Below, piece by piece: positions 35,801 to 36,208 of a stretch of DNA of 36,208 bases. The stretch lies in assembly GCF_001666835.1 (NCBI RefSeq), contig NZ_LZJF01000026.1, positions 1-36,208 of the forward strand, read 5' to 3'. The position numbers and the translations under genes were made by a program. This DNA comes from Mycobacterium sp. E3251 (lineage in GTDB: Bacteria > Actinomycetota > Actinomycetes > Mycobacteriales > Mycobacteriaceae). The stretch's first letter is position 1; the number at the start of each line of letters is the position of its first letter. Below the pieces are notes generated by a model that had not been told where the DNA came from, ran no database searches, and was given only the letters and a program-made list of their open reading frames with translations.

Positions 35801-36039
35801 CCGTACCGCAGCGGGAGAAACAGATCCGGAACCGCGCCCTGTTCGGTGGCCGCGAGAAGCGCCGGGAAGGCCGGGAAGGCGACGCCGGTGCAGAGGTCCA
35901 GCAGCACCGGATGGATGGGCTCACTGCCCAGATGTTCGGCGAGTTCGTCGCCGACGACGACATCGCCGAGCGCCTCACCTTCGCCCACCCAAAGCGATTT
36001 CAGGGATGTCGACCAGGTGGGTCCCCACGCCAGCTCCAT
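32866..36039 (-). CDS. Type I polyketide synthase, 3' part: DH(half)-ER-KR-ACP
   Basis: The last 1057 residues or more of a modular PKS. Domains, counted from the Met at 36039: second half of the dehydratase (1-135, with Asp48 in HPVLLD); a structural KR half (about 150-360); an enoylreductase (about 365-680, NADPH loop HAASGGVGLAAIQMA at 506-520); a ketoreductase (about 692-870, GGLGALG, LDD at 783-785, Ser827 and Tyr840 in SSISSVLGSPGQANYATAN); and an acyl carrier protein with Ser998 in LGTDSLMAVEL. The LDD motif marks a B-type KR. A fully reducing module is implied. No thioesterase follows the ACP, so release or transfer is by another protein. The KS, AT and first DH half are not in the window, and normal-looking PKS sequence on this strand stops at 36049, where an inverted repeat begins. 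The Met at 36039 is not a real start. Confidence 0.88.
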   Translation of the reverse strand: MELAWGPTWSTSLKSLWVGEGEALGDVVVGDELAEHLGSEPIHPVLLDLCTGVAFPAFPALLAATEQGAVPDLFLPLRYGRVVLSDRMPQRFYCRAKWRTGGIESETQVFDLDFVDRNGRHLGGIRAFTVKRAPREALLRGLGGDASRLLYTLGWHEVPVPEPISDTGPGEKAHGTWLVAGFDELAAELPGCIRSEAAMGQQGWQQLIARAQESGASITGIVWRGGGRPNSEESSDEFGARLETDIDNILGAMRTLLAEEGVNLPGGLWIITERAVATEPGEKVDPVQAALWGLGRTAIAEQPTLRCRLADHDGSDTAAHSLARLLRAPDGSVHEPELALRQGKFLASRLVPWARSGHLAVPRTGDYVLAPTERGAIDNLRLAETEVLSPAAGQVQVRVEAAGLNFRDVLNVLGLYPGDPGLIGGDFAGIVTELGSDVTGFEVGQRVFGFMQGAFASRINVPAQLLAPVPYGLSAVAAATIPAAALTARLAFDWAQLKPGDRVLIHAASGGVGLAAIQMAQQHGATVFATASAYKRATLRNLGVEYVYDSRTTDFAEQILADTGGAGVDVVLNSLTNEGFVEATVRATAHNGRFAEIAKRDIWTPERMAAARPDIDYEVVALDGTILQDPERIQRLLTEVSDGLGSGEWTPLSAEIYPLSEAKTAFRRMQQARHIGKIVLQMPNPLQPQGDRSYLITGGLGALGLHTASYLAQLGAGDIVLTGRREPDADTQQVIANITERYRCRIHTVAADVGDESQVEELLERIRAELPPLAGVLHLAGVLDDALLPQQSVERFRTTLLPKALGAWNLHRLTRKDDLDFFILYSSISSVLGSPGQANYATANALLDGLVAERRAQGLPATSVNFGPWAHGGMAASEAARANLGAQGLVSVEPTAALNALGEIVAHGTGQATVIKANWQRAAKMLRGSRPPILDHLLPRETATTPGDSELLKKLHEVPEAERVSFLTEFLQQEVQQFLRLAQPPAATSRFLDLGTDSLMAVELRNRLYGQFGGAFTISATAVFDYPTISSLAEYLASQVPDLVPESGGSEPVGAPG

Positions 36040-36049
36040 GTCGGCGAAG
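35973..36049 (+). repeat. Left arm of perfect inverted repeat within PKS dehydratase sequence
   Basis: These 77 bases are the exact reverse complement of 36132-36208, base by base. The repeat may extend further left because the right arm is cut by the window end. The inner boundary is sharp: position 36050 no longer pairs with 36131. Confidence 0.95.
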
Positions 36050-36051
36050 AG

Positions 36052-36208
36052 CCGGACGTTGACTCGGCGGAACCTGTCGAGGCGGCGATCGAGCGGTTGA
36101 ACCGCACCCGTCCGCAGCAGCTGTTCGACACCTTCGCCGACATGGAGCTGGCGTGGGGACCCACCTGGTCGACATCCCTGAAATCGCTTTGGGTGGGCGA
36201 AGGTGAGG
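36052..36208 (+). CDS. PKS dehydratase fragment on the opposite strand (cut by window end)
   Basis: On the plus strand the 82-base spacer and the right arm read as one continuous PKS dehydratase stretch: VEAAIERLNRTRPQQLFDTF, then ADMELAWGPTW. The part before ADMELAWG looks like natural PKS (an amphipathic helix and LFDTFADMEL, like the LYDxFAxLGL of other dehydratases). The minus-strand reading of the same spacer is Arg-rich and unlike PKS. The natural gene therefore appears to run rightward here, and the leftward PKS is joined to it by an inversion. No start codon is claimed. Confidence 0.5.
36132..36208 (-). repeat. Right arm of perfect inverted repeat within PKS dehydratase sequence
   Basis: Exact reverse complement of 35973-36049, separated from it by an 82-base unique spacer (36050-36131). 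It runs to the last base of the window, so its true length is unknown. Confidence 0.95.

Noticed and set aside
36037..36039. ATG at 36039 as the true start of the leftward PKS
   Set aside because: It lies in the middle of the dehydratase domain; the KS, AT and first DH half are missing, so the gene is cut or rearranged here, not started.

Overview
This is a high-GC actinobacterial segment whose gene order matches the mbtI-to-comEA stretch of Mycobacterium tuberculosis (roughly Rv2386c to Rv2415c), read here from family recognition and not from a search. It lacks the genes that M. tuberculosis carries between these loci: the rpfD region, the che1/ggtB/aprABC/PE_PGRS41 stretch between cysH and cysA1, and PE24. 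It has extra paralogues instead. A non-tuberculous Mycobacterium is the best reading; the species cannot be fixed from this window.

Layout. 1-1058: the 5' part of the salicylate synthase gene mbtI (minus strand) with an IdeR-like iron box. 1422-4646: a short unknown gene and two tandem SbtA-family bicarbonate-transporter-like genes. 4650-5822: hemW. 5980-12630: a sulfur assimilation block. sirA-cysH (plus) converges on subI-cysT-cysW-cysA1 (minus), and each operon is preceded by a leaderless short ORF ending in clustered cysteine codons, a cysteine-responsive attenuator layout. 12696-12973: two very small membrane proteins. 13244-15280: GH15 trehalase-like enzyme. 15291-17700: three tandem PknH_C-type lipoproteins. 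17709-21875: lepA, a PemK/MazF-fold protein, a CBS-domain protein and an RNase Z-like hydrolase. 21879-26068: a coupled operon of circularly permuted ATP-grasp, alpha-E and transglutaminase-like proteins followed by an unknown membrane protein. 26215-29929: rpsT, then holA, comEC and comEA on the other strand. 30126-32826: an acyl-CoA dehydrogenase pair and a probable F420-dependent PPOX-family protein. 32866-36208: the 3' part of a type I polyketide synthase.

How the genes work together. CysA/CysW/CysT/SubI import sulfate (or thiosulfate). CysH reduces APS to sulfite and SirA reduces sulfite to sulfide for cysteine synthesis. The two Cys-rich leaders would raise both operons together when charged Cys-tRNA is scarce. 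HolA, LepA and S20 serve replication and translation. The two acyl-CoA dehydrogenases look like the subunits of one heteromeric enzyme.

Two features deserve the closest look. First, the paired poly-cysteine leaders, each with a nearby sequence able to pair with the operon's ribosome binding site. Second, the right end of the window, where at least 77 bases of polyketide synthase coding sequence recur as a perfect inverted repeat around an 82-base spacer. That is either a real head-to-head PKS arrangement or inversion junction, or a fold-back assembly artefact.
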